Below, one piece after another: positions 53,764 to 62,317 of a stretch of DNA of 64,000 nt. Under the pieces are notes generated by a model that saw nothing but the letters and a program-made list of their open reading frames with translations, did no database searches and was not told the DNA's origin. Origin of the DNA: Neorhizobium sp. SOG26 (GTDB taxonomy: Bacteria; Pseudomonadota; Alphaproteobacteria; Rhizobiales; Rhizobiaceae); assembly GCF_003491345.1 (NCBI RefSeq), contig NZ_CP025512.1, forward strand, positions 2,897,001 to 2,961,000, given 5' to 3'. How positions within the stretch are numbered: the first letter of the stretch is position 1; every line of letters begins with the position of its first letter. Made by a program: the position numbers and the translations under genes.

Positions 53764-54597
53764 ATGATCTATCACCGCATCAACGACTGGAGCGATGCCT
53801 ATACCAACGGCGCCAACATTGCCGGCGGCTCGGCATGGCCGGAAAAATGGGTCGCGCCGGCCAAGAACTACCGCGACAGCATGCTTGCAGCCGGTCAGGC
53901 GGAGCTTGGGCTGCGATATGGCGATCGCGCCCGCAACATCTATGACCTGTTCCTGCCGAAGGACAAGCCCCGTGGCCTCGTCGTCTTCGTGCATGGCGGC
54001 TACTGGCAAAGCCTCGACAACTCCTATTGGTCGCATCTTGCCCAAGGCTCCGTTGCACATGGCTTTGCGGTCGCCATGCCGACCTATACGCTCTGCCCGG
54101 AGGTCCATATCACCGACATCGTCGCCGAAGTTGGCCAGGCAATCGCCGCCGTGGCGCAAAGATTCGAGGGTCCGATCCACCTGACCGGCCATTCCGCCGG
54201 CGGCCACCTCGTTTCCCGCATGATCTCGGCAACCTCGCCTCTGCCCGCGGAGGTGCGCGCCCGCATCGCCAACACGATCTCGATTTCAGGCGTCCATGAC
54301 CTGCGCCCGCTGATGCGCACCAGTCTCAACGAGCGTCTGCGCATCACGCCGGAAGAGGCACAACGCGAAAGCGTCGTGCTGCTGGAGCCGGGCCCAAATA
54401 CGCGGCTGTTCTGCTGGGTGGGCGGCAACGAGCGTAACGAATTCCTGCGCCAGAACGACCTGCTTGCGAACATCTGGACCGGACTTGGCGCCGAAACTGC
54501 CGCTTACGCCGAGCCGGACAAGCATCACTTCAACGTGCCGGACGGGCTGATCGATCCCGACCACCCGATGACGCGGACGCTGCTGATGGCCCGGTAA
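53764..54597 (+). CDS. Alpha/beta-hydrolase, probable arylformamidase (kynurenine formamidase)
   Basis: A 277-residue alpha/beta hydrolase with the HGGYW oxyanion motif (residues 77-81) and the nucleophile elbow GHSAGG (Ser144), the combination found in eukaryotic-type kynurenine formamidases. It would convert N-formylkynurenine to kynurenine, completing Trp to anthranilate with KynA and KynU. AAGGAGG precedes the ATG at 53764, 42 bp after kynA. It is unrelated to the cyclase-type KynB, which strengthens the view that the cyclase at 22574 has another job. Confidence 0.87.
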   Translation: MIYHRINDWSDAYTNGANIAGGSAWPEKWVAPAKNYRDSMLAAGQAELGLRYGDRARNIYDLFLPKDKPRGLVVFVHGGYWQSLDNSYWSHLAQGSVAHGFAVAMPTYTLCPEVHITDIVAEVGQAIAAVAQRFEGPIHLTGHSAGGHLVSRMISATSPLPAEVRARIANTISISGVHDLRPLMRTSLNERLRITPEEAQRESVVLLEPGPNTRLFCWVGGNERNEFLRQNDLLANIWTGLGAETAAYAEPDKHHFNVPDGLIDPDHPMTRTLLMAR

Positions 54598-54813
54598 ACC
54601 TTCCCGATCTGACGTCGCGTCGGGGGTGAGGGAAGAGAGACTGGTGGAGACGACATGGCGAATGACGTGAACCGCGAATTTCCTATCTCCTAGCGCCAAT
54701 AGCGCTCGCGACATCAGCAACCACGCTGGCTGGCAAAACTTCTTAACTACCTTTGGAAACCTGAGACTTACAGGTTTTGTGCGATCCTCTGTTGACCAGC
54801 AGCAGGAATCGCC

Positions 54814-56106
54814 ATGTTTTCGCGCTTTTTGAACGACCGCTCCGGAAATTTCGGCATCATGAGCGCGTTGCTCGTCGTGCCTCTGCTTGGCATTGCCGGC
54901 GTGGCAATCGACGTTGCCGAAGCCCTGAGCCGCAAGACGCAGTTGCAAGATGCCGCAGACTCCGCCGCACTTGGCGCGATTGCGGAAAAATCAGCGGCCT
55001 TCAAGCAGGCCATGCTGATGAGCAACAACGGCGACGTGCCGCTCGGCATCAAGGACGCGGAAGATTTCTTCAACTCGCAGGTCGCGGCAATGACCGGCGT
55101 GACGCTGCAGAACAGCTCGGCGGCCGTCAAGCGTGACGACAACCAGTTGAAGGCCGTCTTCAAGTATACCGCCTCGGTTCCCACTACCCTGCTCCGGGTC
55201 ATCGGCAAGGACAGCATCACCGTCTCCGGACAAGCGTCCGCCGTCTTCCAGACCGAAACTTTCCGCGATTTCTTCCTGCTGCTCGACAACACGCCCTCCA
55301 TGGGCGTTGCCGCAACAACGGCCGACATCAACAAGATGGTCGCCAATACCCCCGACAAATGCGCCTTCGCCTGCCATATCGTGAAGGATGGGGTGGAGGA
55401 CCTGAACAGCTACTACAACAAGGCAAAGTCGCTCGGCGTCACGATCCGCATCAACGTGGTCGCCCAGGCGACCGCAGCGCTGATGGACACCGCGGTTTCG
55501 GTGCGCAAGAGCCCGAACCAGTACCGCATGGCCGTCTACACCTTTGGCCAGAAGGCCGAGGACCGCAAGCTCCTGGAAGTCGTGTCGCTGACCGACAACC
55601 TGAAGGAGGCCAAGGAAAAGGCGTCGCTGATCGACCTCATGTCGATCCCCTACCAGGGTTATGACAGCGACCAGCAGACCGATTTCGACCGGGCACTGCA
55701 GGATCTCAGCACCAAGCTTGGACATCCCGGCACCGGACTGACGGCCGCGAGCCCCGAAAAGATCGTCTTCTTTGTCTCCGATGGCGTCAACGACAGCAAG
55801 AAGCCGCAAAGCTGCACGAAGAAGCTCACCGGCACGCGCTGCCAGGAACCGATCGACATCCGCGTTTGCGAGCACTTGAAGAAACGCGGCTACAAGATCG
55901 CGGTGCTCTACACCACCTATCTGCCACTGCCGACCAACAACTGGTACAACACCTGGATCAAGCCGTTCCAGCCCGAGATCGCCACCCGCATGCAAAGCTG
56001 CGCGACGTCCGGCTACTTCTTCGAAGTGAGCCCGTCGGAAGGCATCACCGATGCGATGAACAGCCTCTTCCTGAAGATCGTCTCGAGCCCGCGCCTTACC
56101 GGCTGA
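54814..56106 (+). CDS. TadG-like pilus-assembly protein with vWA-type domain
   Basis: The 430-residue protein starts RFLNDRSGNFGIMSALLVVPLLGIAGVAIDVAEALSR-type TadE/TadG sequence: a short cytoplasmic segment, one transmembrane helix, then ALSRKTQLQDAADSAALGA. The periplasmic part resembles a von Willebrand A domain (FFLLLDNTPSMG in place of DxSxS, and VFFVSDGVNDS). Six or so cysteines are found in the C-terminal half (CAFACH, SCTKKL, CQEP, CEHL, SCAT), suggesting disulfides outside the cell membrane. It is an orphan with no tad operon around it. Confidence 0.85.
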   Translation: MFSRFLNDRSGNFGIMSALLVVPLLGIAGVAIDVAEALSRKTQLQDAADSAALGAIAEKSAAFKQAMLMSNNGDVPLGIKDAEDFFNSQVAAMTGVTLQNSSAAVKRDDNQLKAVFKYTASVPTTLLRVIGKDSITVSGQASAVFQTETFRDFFLLLDNTPSMGVAATTADINKMVANTPDKCAFACHIVKDGVEDLNSYYNKAKSLGVTIRINVVAQATAALMDTAVSVRKSPNQYRMAVYTFGQKAEDRKLLEVVSLTDNLKEAKEKASLIDLMSIPYQGYDSDQQTDFDRALQDLSTKLGHPGTGLTAASPEKIVFFVSDGVNDSKKPQSCTKKLTGTRCQEPIDIRVCEHLKKRGYKIAVLYTTYLPLPTNNWYNTWIKPFQPEIATRMQSCATSGYFFEVSPSEGITDAMNSLFLKIVSSPRLTG

Positions 56107-56200
56107 GCAGGCAGCACGGCCGTGTTCCTGCACAGAGCGCGTTGACCACGGCCGCTGGTAAGGTCACACTTGGCGACTTCTGCTCAAGGAGGAGGCATGA

Positions 56201-56506
56201 ATGGAAGAGCCGGGTAGCTGGCGACAGATGCGAACTGCACCAAAGGACGGAAGTCGCATCCTCGTGACGATACGCCCGTCGGAACAGGGGCCGGGAGCCG
56301 TCGACCTTGTTTATTGGTCCAATGCAGACCGGTTTGGCGGAGAAGCATGGCGTTCATCCGATTCCGTTCCTGGACGGGTCGTGGAATATGCCGAGCCGGA
56401 AGTGAAGTGCTGGATGCCGATGCCGCAGGCCAATGTCGACCAGATGACGTTTCCCTCGGCTTGGGAAGGCAAGGGCGAAGAAGAACTCGATGGGTCGGGC
56501 ATCTAG
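56201..56506 (+). CDS. Small conserved protein with a W-x-x-M-x-T-A-P-x-D-G motif (DUF551-like)
   Basis: A 101-residue protein. SWRQMRTAPKDGSRILV resembles the motif seen at the start of DUF551-type and phage-derived small proteins. A strong AAGGAGGAGG lies 6 bases upstream of the ATG at 56201, so it is very likely translated. No function can be assigned. It is transcribed toward the LuxR gene, with 15 bp between the stops. Confidence 0.7.
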   Translation: MEEPGSWRQMRTAPKDGSRILVTIRPSEQGPGAVDLVYWSNADRFGGEAWRSSDSVPGRVVEYAEPEVKCWMPMPQANVDQMTFPSAWEGKGEEELDGSGI

Positions 56507-56521
56507 GCGCGGCTACCCGCG

Positions 56522-57202
56522 TCACACCTGCTCGCGGTTCAGGTGACCACCAAGAAGCATGACAACGAGGTGCACGAGATTCCGGGCACCGAAGCGGGTC
56601 TTCAGCTTGTCGAGCCGGTGTTCGACGGTGCGGTTGGCGAGACCAAGCTGCGCCGCGACTTCCTTGGCGGTGCAGCCTTCCAGGAGAAGCTGGACGACCG
56701 CCTCCTCGTCGACATCGAACTTCCCGTAGGTCTTCGGCGTGTCAAGGAGGAAGCGGGCGTAGCTTGATGAGATGACCCACTGCGGCCGCCCGGTCGTTCT
56801 CTGCGGGATCAGGATGCGGTCGTAGCCGAGATTGATGCCGAATAACTGCGTCTTGACGAGCTCGATCGAGGGCTGCTGGTTTTCGATAACCTGCTTCAGC
56901 CGCGGGATCACGGCGTTCGCCATGTAGGTCTGGTCCTTGAAGTCACCGATCCTCTGGTCTTCAAAGATCTTGTTGACGTTGAACAGGCTGGAGGTGAAGC
57001 CGGAATGGCGAACGGCCGTCATGTGCCATTCCAGCGGGTCAGCCCCGCTCACCGTGATCACCGTCAGGCGCATCTTGATGGAAAGCAGGTCAAGCACACC
57101 GGCATAAACCTGTAGTGGTTCCACGGGCTCGGCCGGGTCGGTTTCGATCCAAGCGTCGAGCATCTTCTGCGCGACAGTGTTGAAAAGGTTGCTCTTGGCC
57201 AT
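56522..57202 (-). CDS. LuxR-type helix-turn-helix regulator
   Basis: The 226-residue protein has a C-terminal LuxR/GerE HTH: DEEAVVQLLLEGCTAKEVAAQLG, then NRTVEHRLDKLKTRFGARN. The N-terminal 150 residues look like a PAS-type sensor (GADPLEWHMTAVRHSGFTSS) rather than a receiver or a clear acyl-homoserine-lactone domain. No luxI gene is nearby. Two palindromes lie upstream (57269-57280 and 57292-57302), suggesting autoregulation. The preceding gene on the strand encodes an unrecognised protein of similar size. Confidence 0.8.
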   Translation of the reverse strand: MAKSNLFNTVAQKMLDAWIETDPAEPVEPLQVYAGVLDLLSIKMRLTVITVSGADPLEWHMTAVRHSGFTSSLFNVNKIFEDQRIGDFKDQTYMANAVIPRLKQVIENQQPSIELVKTQLFGINLGYDRILIPQRTTGRPQWVISSSYARFLLDTPKTYGKFDVDEEAVVQLLLEGCTAKEVAAQLGLANRTVEHRLDKLKTRFGARNLVHLVVMLLGGHLNREQV

Positions 57203-57268
57203 GATGCTTCTTTGACTGCGAGCAAAAGTGCTCCCGTCGATGATGCGCCAGCCGCCGCGAGCGTGAAT

Positions 57269-57302
57269 CCGTCGCGACGGCCGATCTCAAGTCACGACGT
57301 GA
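57269..57302. promoter_or_regulatory. Two palindromes upstream of the LuxR-type gene
   Basis: CCGTCGCGACGG (57269-57280) is a perfect 12-bp palindrome, and TCACGACGTGA (57292-57302) is a perfect dyad around a central A. Both lie in the 103-bp gap upstream of the LuxR-type gene. Confidence 0.4.
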
Positions 57303-57305
57303 AGC

Positions 57306-58013
57306 TCAACCGACCGACTTGCCCGCTTTTTTCGCGGCAGCCGCGCGCGTCTGCAGGACTTCGAGCGCAATACCGGTGCTTTCGGAGGCGATGTGGAACA
57401 GGGCCTGGCCGATATTCTTCGTCTTGAAGGCCAGCCCGTCTTCGCCTCTCTCACGGTCAAAGCCGATCCGGTTGCCCAGCCTGTCGACGATTACATGGAC
57501 ACCGAACAGCATCTGGTCGAACTTGTTGTTGACCGGGGTGCAGAAGTTGGCGTTGTCGGAGGTCTCAACCTCGCCGTCGAAGTTCGTGATGAAGATCTGG
57601 GTGATGTGAAACTTGTCCGCGGCGCGCTCCACAACCACTTCGCCGAACTTGCAGAGGCCGAAATAGGGTGCCGTTGGCAGAACCGCAGAGCGGATTGCCT
57701 TGCGCATGCGATGTTCTCGCGGCAGGCGGGAAACGAACAAATCGCATGCATCCGCGCCGAGGATCGCCATGTTTTCCTTGGTAATGGCGGCGACTTCCGC
57801 TGCGGCCATGGAAGGGTCGATCTTGCGGAACTTCTTCATCGAAGTTGCCATCGGTTCCCGGTTGCCATCCTCGCCATGGAACCAGCGCGAGTACCGGGGA
57901 GCACCGTTGGCTGAATGGCTTGGATCGGCATGGGCCAGAATAGACGCCTTCGCCACCTTCACCACCGAAGAGCCGAATCTGCTGCCGTATTCCAGTTTGG
58001 TCGCTGCACTCAT
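57306..58013 (-). CDS. Unrecognised protein with possible PAS-like sensor domain
   Basis: A 235-residue soluble protein starting MSAATKLEYGSRFGSSVVKV. The middle (about 75-190) has alternating strands and helices (GEVVVERAADKFHITQIFITNFDGEV) that could be a PAS or DUF-type sensor fold, and the C-terminal end is a lysine/alanine-rich helix. I do not recognise the family. GAGGGAACT precedes the ATG at 58013; a longer start at 58037 is less likely. It lies upstream of the LuxR-type gene on the same strand, so the two may act together. Confidence 0.7.
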   Translation of the reverse strand: MSAATKLEYGSRFGSSVVKVAKASILAHADPSHSANGAPRYSRWFHGEDGNREPMATSMKKFRKIDPSMAAAEVAAITKENMAILGADACDLFVSRLPREHRMRKAIRSAVLPTAPYFGLCKFGEVVVERAADKFHITQIFITNFDGEVETSDNANFCTPVNNKFDQMLFGVHVIVDRLGNRIGFDRERGEDGLAFKTKNIGQALFHIASESTGIALEVLQTRAAAAKKAGKSVG

Positions 58014-58259
58014 AGTTCCCTCATTCGCACCAGGCATTGATTGAGGTTGAACCTAGAGTTGCCGCGTTAACGGATGCGACAATCGGCCTCCGTAAATTTA
58101 CCCACCCTGTGCCGATTCCTGTCGCTGATGCTGCTCCACGCGGCAGGTAAGGACGTCTGAACGGCGGTTGAGGTTGTGCTAAAACACTTTTCGTTTCAGT
58201 CTGGTGCAACCACGACGAGGATGGCCGGTTAGCCGTCAAAGCCGAAGCCCGAGAGCATC

Positions 58260-58454
58260 TTGACCAAGCAGCGCACAAAATATGAAGCCATTCAGGAGGA
58301 AGATGGCTCCTGGTCGGTCATAGACACGGCAACGGAACTGGCCGTGGTGCTGGCCAAGGAGCCGATGGTGCTGCTCCAGGAACGATTCGCAAAAACGCTG
58401 GCTGAATTTCTTAACCTTGAAGAGAAGACGGGTAGCAACAACACCCTGCAGTGA
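58260..58454 (+). CDS. Small hypothetical protein
   Basis: A 64-residue protein, TKYEAIQEEDGSWSVIDTAT at its start, with a strand-turn-strand followed by an amphipathic helix. The pattern of strand, acidic turn and WSVID looks like a conserved rhizobial small protein, but I do not know its function. The only start in frame is TTG at 58260, with a weak GAG upstream. It overlaps nothing else. Confidence 0.5.
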   Translation: MTKQRTKYEAIQEEDGSWSVIDTATELAVVLAKEPMVLLQERFAKTLAEFLNLEEKTGSNNTLQ

Positions 58455-58479
58455 CGCGGGTAACCGTTGTGCTCTGTCG

Positions 58480-58830
58480 CTAGATCAGCCCGAATGCCGC
58501 GCGGGCGGTGCGGCAGGCATGGTCTCCGGGAGAGCATGCCCGACAAACATCCGGGCGCACTTCGTAGATTGTGCAGGAGGTGCTGACGCCGACCCGGCCC
58601 GCAAGGGCTGAGCAGCGTTCGTTATCGCATCGCATCCCGCGTTCATCTGCAGCGACGAACTGAGGCGGAATGAGGTCGAGCGCGTCATCGCTCTCCATCG
58701 TGAAGCGGGGCCATTCGGATGAGTATGAACAGCAGGCGCCGCATGTCTGGCAATCCCAGGATGCTTCGGCGGAATCAGGCTCCGCGAGCGCCATGTCGTG
58801 CTGCCCGTCGAGTTCAGCCCATCCGCTCAC
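58480..58830 (-). CDS. YkgJ-family cysteine cluster protein
   Basis: A 116-residue protein with CQTCGACCSY near residue 30 and further cysteines in CDNERCSAL, CTIYEVRPDVCRACSPG and CRTA. This is the UPF0153/YkgJ cysteine cluster, thought to bind metal, possibly an iron-sulfur or zinc centre. The core motif IYEVRPDVCRAC is well conserved in the family. Function unknown; it is next to an unrelated small gene. Confidence 0.85.
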   Translation of the reverse strand: MSGWAELDGQHDMALAEPDSAEASWDCQTCGACCSYSSEWPRFTMESDDALDLIPPQFVAADERGMRCDNERCSALAGRVGVSTSCTIYEVRPDVCRACSPGDHACRTARAAFGLI

Positions 58831-58849
58831 CTCAAGTCACCCCTCGCGC

Positions 58850-59170
58850 TTATTTGTGCGTCAGCAGCCACATCTTGCCAGCCATGGTAATGCCATGGGC
58901 AGTTTCGCCGGCCGGTGCACTATCGTCCAGCTCGCGGATCAGACCGTATTCGCGCAGTTGGTCGACGGTGGCGGTCGTTGCGAACTTGACCTTGATCGGG
59001 CGCTCCTTGAAGCGGTCGGAACGCGCATAGGTGACCTGGGCATTGAGGTGCGTCCACTTCTTCTCGCCCTGCGGATGAAGATCGCCATCCTTGGCAAGCT
59101 TGAGGCCACGAACCTGGGTCGGCGTCAGTTCGACGGCAAGCGCGGCAGTGGTGGTGGCGGGACTGTTCAT
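58850..59170 (-). CDS. Small hypothetical protein
   Basis: A 106-residue protein rich in charged residues, with LTPTQVRGLKLAKDGDLHPQG, and TVDQLREYGLIRELDD, which may form a small winged-helix-like fold. AAAGGAG precedes the ATG at 59170 with good spacing, so it is very likely translated. I do not recognise the family and no motif suggests an enzyme. Confidence 0.65.
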   Translation of the reverse strand: MNSPATTTAALAVELTPTQVRGLKLAKDGDLHPQGEKKWTHLNAQVTYARSDRFKERPIKVKFATTATVDQLREYGLIRELDDSAPAGETAHGITMAGKMWLLTHK

Positions 59171-59301
59171 GTGAGTTACTCCTTTATCGGCTTTGGGAGA
59201 CCCGGCCGCTCATCGACAGGACGTGTCCATGGCTGCTGTCGCAGATTGGACTGCCATCGTGGCAAGACTAGGGGTCGTATTGAGTAAGTGTGAGGTTCGG
59301 C

Positions 59302-59682
59302 TCAGGCCTGGCGCGCTTTGCGGGCGGCGTATTTGCGGTCACGTTCGGCCTTGCGGGCCGCTTCGTCTTCGAGAACGCGCGTGATGCGGTTCTTCTCGGC
59401 CTGTTCGCGGGCTTCGGTTTCAGCGCGGGCGGCAGACTGGGCTGCGGCTTCGCGTTCAGCTGCCTCGGCGGCGGCGCGGTTCTGCTCTTCGAGCTTTGCC
59501 TGCCGGCGTTCAGCCTGACGGGCCTCACGAGCCTCGGCGATCGCAATGCGCTCGGCCTGCTTTGCTTCGCGAAGCGGAGCGGCGGCTTCCTGGGCGGCCT
59601 TGTAGGCCTGGAGCTGCGCGGCTTTCGCTTCGGTCGCAGCGGTACGCCTGTCGGCGATGTCGCTGTTTCGGGTGGTTTTCAA
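59302..59682 (-). CDS. Alanine/arginine/glutamate-rich coiled-coil protein (DUF6481-like)
   Basis: A 126-residue protein made almost entirely of Ala, Arg, Glu and Lys, with long heptad-like stretches (AEAREARQAERRQAKLEEQN), predicted to be one continuous helix or coiled coil. It starts with TTG at 59682, supported by GAGGTGAT 5 bases upstream. Proteins of this type are often found next to cold-shock genes in rhizobia, and cspA is its upstream neighbour on the same strand, though a terminator separates them. It may bind nucleic acid; this is inference. Confidence 0.7.
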   Translation of the reverse strand: MKTTRNSDIADRRTAATEAKAAQLQAYKAAQEAAAPLREAKQAERIAIAEAREARQAERRQAKLEEQNRAAAEAAEREAAAQSAARAETEAREQAEKNRITRVLEDEAARKAERDRKYAARKARQA

Positions 59683-59708
59683 GATATCACCTCAGATAAT
59701 TCGCTTCG

Positions 59709-59742
59709 GGAAAAAGAAAAAAGGCCAGGCTATTGCCTGACC
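59709..59742 (-). terminator. Rho-independent terminator of the cold-shock gene
   Basis: On the minus strand GGTCAGGC (59742-59735), loop AATA and GCCTGGCC (59730-59723) form a stem with one G-U pair, followed by a long U-rich run (TTTTTTCTTTTTC). It is 65 bp after the cspA stop. Confidence 0.85.
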
Positions 59743-59806
59743 TCACGTCGTCTCATGCTTTCAGCGGTGCCAGTACATCCGTGGTCAACGGAAAGCAGAG
59801 ATTGGA

Positions 59807-60016
59807 TCAAGCGGCCTGGAGATTGCAGGCCGACATCTTGCCCGACTTGCGGTCGCGCTCAAGTTCGTAGGAAACCTTCTGGCCTTCTACGAGCTCGCGC
59901 ATACCGGAGCGCTCGACGGCCGAGATGTGTACGAATGCGTCAGCGCCGCCGTCGTCAGGCTGGATGAATCCGAAGCCCTTGGTGGAGTTAAACCATTTTA
60001 CTGTGCCATTGGTCAT
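59807..60016 (-). CDS. CspA-family cold-shock protein
   Basis: A 69-residue single cold-shock domain with both RNA-binding motifs, KGFGFIQ and DAFVHIS. It acts as an RNA chaperone in the cytoplasm. The ATG at 60016 is preferred because the family begins [10 protein letters not shown] and AAAGGG is upstream. The 5' region to 60260 is about 240 bp without a gene, which suits the long leader typical of cold-shock mRNAs, though I could not fix a promoter. Confidence 0.93.
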   Translation of the reverse strand: MTNGTVKWFNSTKGFGFIQPDDGGADAFVHISAVERSGMRELVEGQKVSYELERDRKSGKMSACNLQAA

Positions 60017-60260
60017 GATGAACCCTTTCAATAGCAATAGAAGAAGTCGCCACGCTTGATGCGTCGCGGATGATGTAACGATGCTTTAAAGGGAGGGTCG
60101 TTCAACACGCGGTGCCAATCGCGTAGTAACCAAACTCGGCAAGAAAATATCGATAACCAGTAGATAGGGGGCCAGGCGCCTTAAGTCAATGACGGGCAGG
60201 GAATTTAATTAGATCAGCTTCTTCGCGGCTTGAAATTCATCTCGCCGGCTCATGTGAAAA

Positions 60261-60632
60261 TCAGCGCGCCAGCTTGGTGTCCAAGACCCGGTCCACCGCT
60301 TCCAGAAGACGCACCTCGTTATAGGGCTTGTCGAGGACGGCGTCGAACATCTCCGGATGTGCCCGACCGATGCTTGCCTGCGCGCCGCTTACCAGGATGA
60401 TCGGAATCTGGGATAGTTCATCATCCTCCCGGATCGCCTGTGCAAGCTCCAGACCCGTCATCAGGGGCATCATGAAATCGGTAATGACAAGCTCGGGGCG
60501 CCGTTCCTTCACGAGCGTCAGTGCCGCGAGCCCATGCGGTGCAGCCTCCACCTCATGGCCGGCCTCTTCCAGCATGATGCTGAGCACATCGGCTATCAGA
60601 AACTCGTCTTCCGCGATGACAATCAGCGCCAT
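60261..60632 (-). CDS. Single-domain response regulator
   Basis: A 123-residue receiver domain with no output domain. Phosphorylation site Asp52 (VITDFMMP), acidic pocket Glu8/Asp9, Ser82 (LVSGAQ) and Lys102 (LDKPYN) are all present, so it should be phosphorylatable. It is 33 bp downstream of the KaiC-like gene, suggesting that the pair works in one signalling pathway. No histidine kinase gene is visible nearby. Confidence 0.9.
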   Translation of the reverse strand: MALIVIAEDEFLIADVLSIMLEEAGHEVEAAPHGLAALTLVKERRPELVITDFMMPLMTGLELAQAIREDDELSQIPIILVSGAQASIGRAHPEMFDAVLDKPYNEVRLLEAVDRVLDTKLAR

Positions 60633-60665
60633 GTCAACTGCTCTCGTTTCCTCGACATGACACGT

Positions 60666-62111
60666 TCACGTTGAAAGAGGTGTCGCTAATCCTGTAGCCG
60701 CGTTGACGACTGGTGGTAGCGGAACATCGATCCGTATCCCTGTGTTCCCAAAGCTGATCTCGTGGATTGCCGGATCGAATGCACTGTCCCTGACCTTCAG
60801 GATCGACAATGCTTTGATGTATCGGGACTCCGCCTCGATGTGGCGCAGCATCACCAGGTTGTCGATCAGGCTTGAAAGCTCCGAGCCTGGCGCGGTCAGC
60901 GTTGGGCCGAACAGGTCGCGAAGCTCCCACGTAGCCAAGGTCGTCACCCCGAGCGCCCGCAGCTCGTTGGTCAAAGCCGATAGAAACTCGGTCATGCGCG
61001 GCTGGTGCACGGCGGCTCGCTGGAAGCCGCCCAGGCCGTCGATGAAGAGCCTCTTCACCTTGCGTTGGTGGACCGCCTGAAGCAGCTGGTGCCCGAGCTT
61101 GTCAATTAGGTTCTCGGTCATCGGGTTCCAGATGGTATCAAGATCGCCTGCCTCGATCCGGCTTTCGATATCGACGCCCAGCGCCCGCGCCTTCGCCCGC
61201 AGCCGCGCCGGCGTCTCGTAGAAACCGAAATGCAGCGCCGGCTCTTCCTTGCTTGCTCTTGCAAGGAAACTCAAACCCACCGCCGTCTTGCCTGCGCCCG
61301 ATGGCCCGAACACCAGCGTGACGGAACCGGTCGGCAGCCCGCCGCCAAGCAGGTTGTCGAAGCCCTCGACACCAGTCTGAACGGTTCCGGCTTCAGGATC
61401 TGTCTCTGCGGACGGACGCTGCAGGACCGCCTCAAGGCGGGGATAGCTCACAAGCCCGGATGAGGTGATCTCGAACTGGTGCAGGCCACCCAGCGCCGGA
61501 CTGCCGCGCGACTTCTTGACCTGGAGCCGGCGGACGGAGCGTACCCCAAGCACCTCCTCGTGAAGTTCGATCACGCCATCTACCATGGTGTGTTCGGGAC
61601 TGTCGTCGGCAAGACGCGTGCTGGTGAGAAACAGCACCGTGCAACCCACGAAGGCTGCCTGGCTCTGGATCTCGGCCACGAAGGTCTTTACGTCCAGCGG
61701 CGAGTCTGCCCTGTCACGGGCATTCAGCAGACCGTCGAAGACCAGAAGCGTCGCACCCTGCCGGGCGATTTCCTTGCGGACGAGGCTCACCACTTCCGAC
61801 AGGCCGTTGTCGCGCAGGGTCTGGAAAACGCTTACATAGGAAATCGTCATGCCCAGTTGGCTGCGGTCGAAGAAGTCGAGCGTGCCGAGCACCTGGAAAA
61901 GCCGGTCATGCGTCTCCGCAAGAAGCGTAACGTAAAGCACGCGTCGTCCCTTGACGACATTCGCAAACGCCACCTGGTTCGACAGGATGGTCTTGCCCGC
62001 GCCCGGCTGGCCCTGGATGATATAGGAGGCGCCCTCAATGAAGCCGCCGCCCAGAATCTGGTCCAGGCCCTCAACGCCGCTGATGATCCTTGGAAGTAAT
62101 TGTGTCGCCAT
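60666..62111 (-). CDS. KaiC-like double-domain ATPase
   Basis: A 481-residue RecA/KaiC-superfamily protein with two ATPase domains. Walker A is GQPGAGKT (residues 34-41) in the first and GPSGAGKT near 270 in the second. The glutamate-containing strands VTLLAETHDRL and FGFYETPARL match the KaiC catalytic positions. The C-terminal SRYIKALSILKVRDSAFD resembles the region near the KaiC phosphosites. No kaiA or kaiB gene is in the window. Rhizobial KaiC-like proteins are usually tied to stress or signalling rather than a full clock; the downstream receiver supports this. Confidence 0.87.
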   Translation of the reverse strand: MATQLLPRIISGVEGLDQILGGGFIEGASYIIQGQPGAGKTILSNQVAFANVVKGRRVLYVTLLAETHDRLFQVLGTLDFFDRSQLGMTISYVSVFQTLRDNGLSEVVSLVRKEIARQGATLLVFDGLLNARDRADSPLDVKTFVAEIQSQAAFVGCTVLFLTSTRLADDSPEHTMVDGVIELHEEVLGVRSVRRLQVKKSRGSPALGGLHQFEITSSGLVSYPRLEAVLQRPSAETDPEAGTVQTGVEGFDNLLGGGLPTGSVTLVFGPSGAGKTAVGLSFLARASKEEPALHFGFYETPARLRAKARALGVDIESRIEAGDLDTIWNPMTENLIDKLGHQLLQAVHQRKVKRLFIDGLGGFQRAAVHQPRMTEFLSALTNELRALGVTTLATWELRDLFGPTLTAPGSELSSLIDNLVMLRHIEAESRYIKALSILKVRDSAFDPAIHEISFGNTGIRIDVPLPPVVNAATGLATPLST

Positions 62112-62264
62112 CGTTCCCCGCCACTCTCCGCAGCTAACAGTAACGTTGCGTCCCTTTTTTTCAACGCGCAGGCGTCATCTTTTGATCATGCCAGGGAGAA
62201 GCTGGTGAGAAACAGGCGAATATGCAGGCTCGCGAGGCCGAAAGCTAGTTCAAACAGGTAAAAC

Positions 62265-62293
62265 GGAAAAGGCGCCGGACAATCCGGCGCCCC
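62265..62293 (-). terminator. Rho-independent terminator of hsp20
   Basis: GGCGCCGGA (62271-62279) and TCCGGCGCC (62283-62291) pair perfectly. On the minus strand the stem is followed by TTTTCC. It lies 25 bp after the hsp20 stop. Confidence 0.8.
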
Positions 62294-62317
62294 GTGAGGT
62301 AAGCTCTTGTTGGGAGC

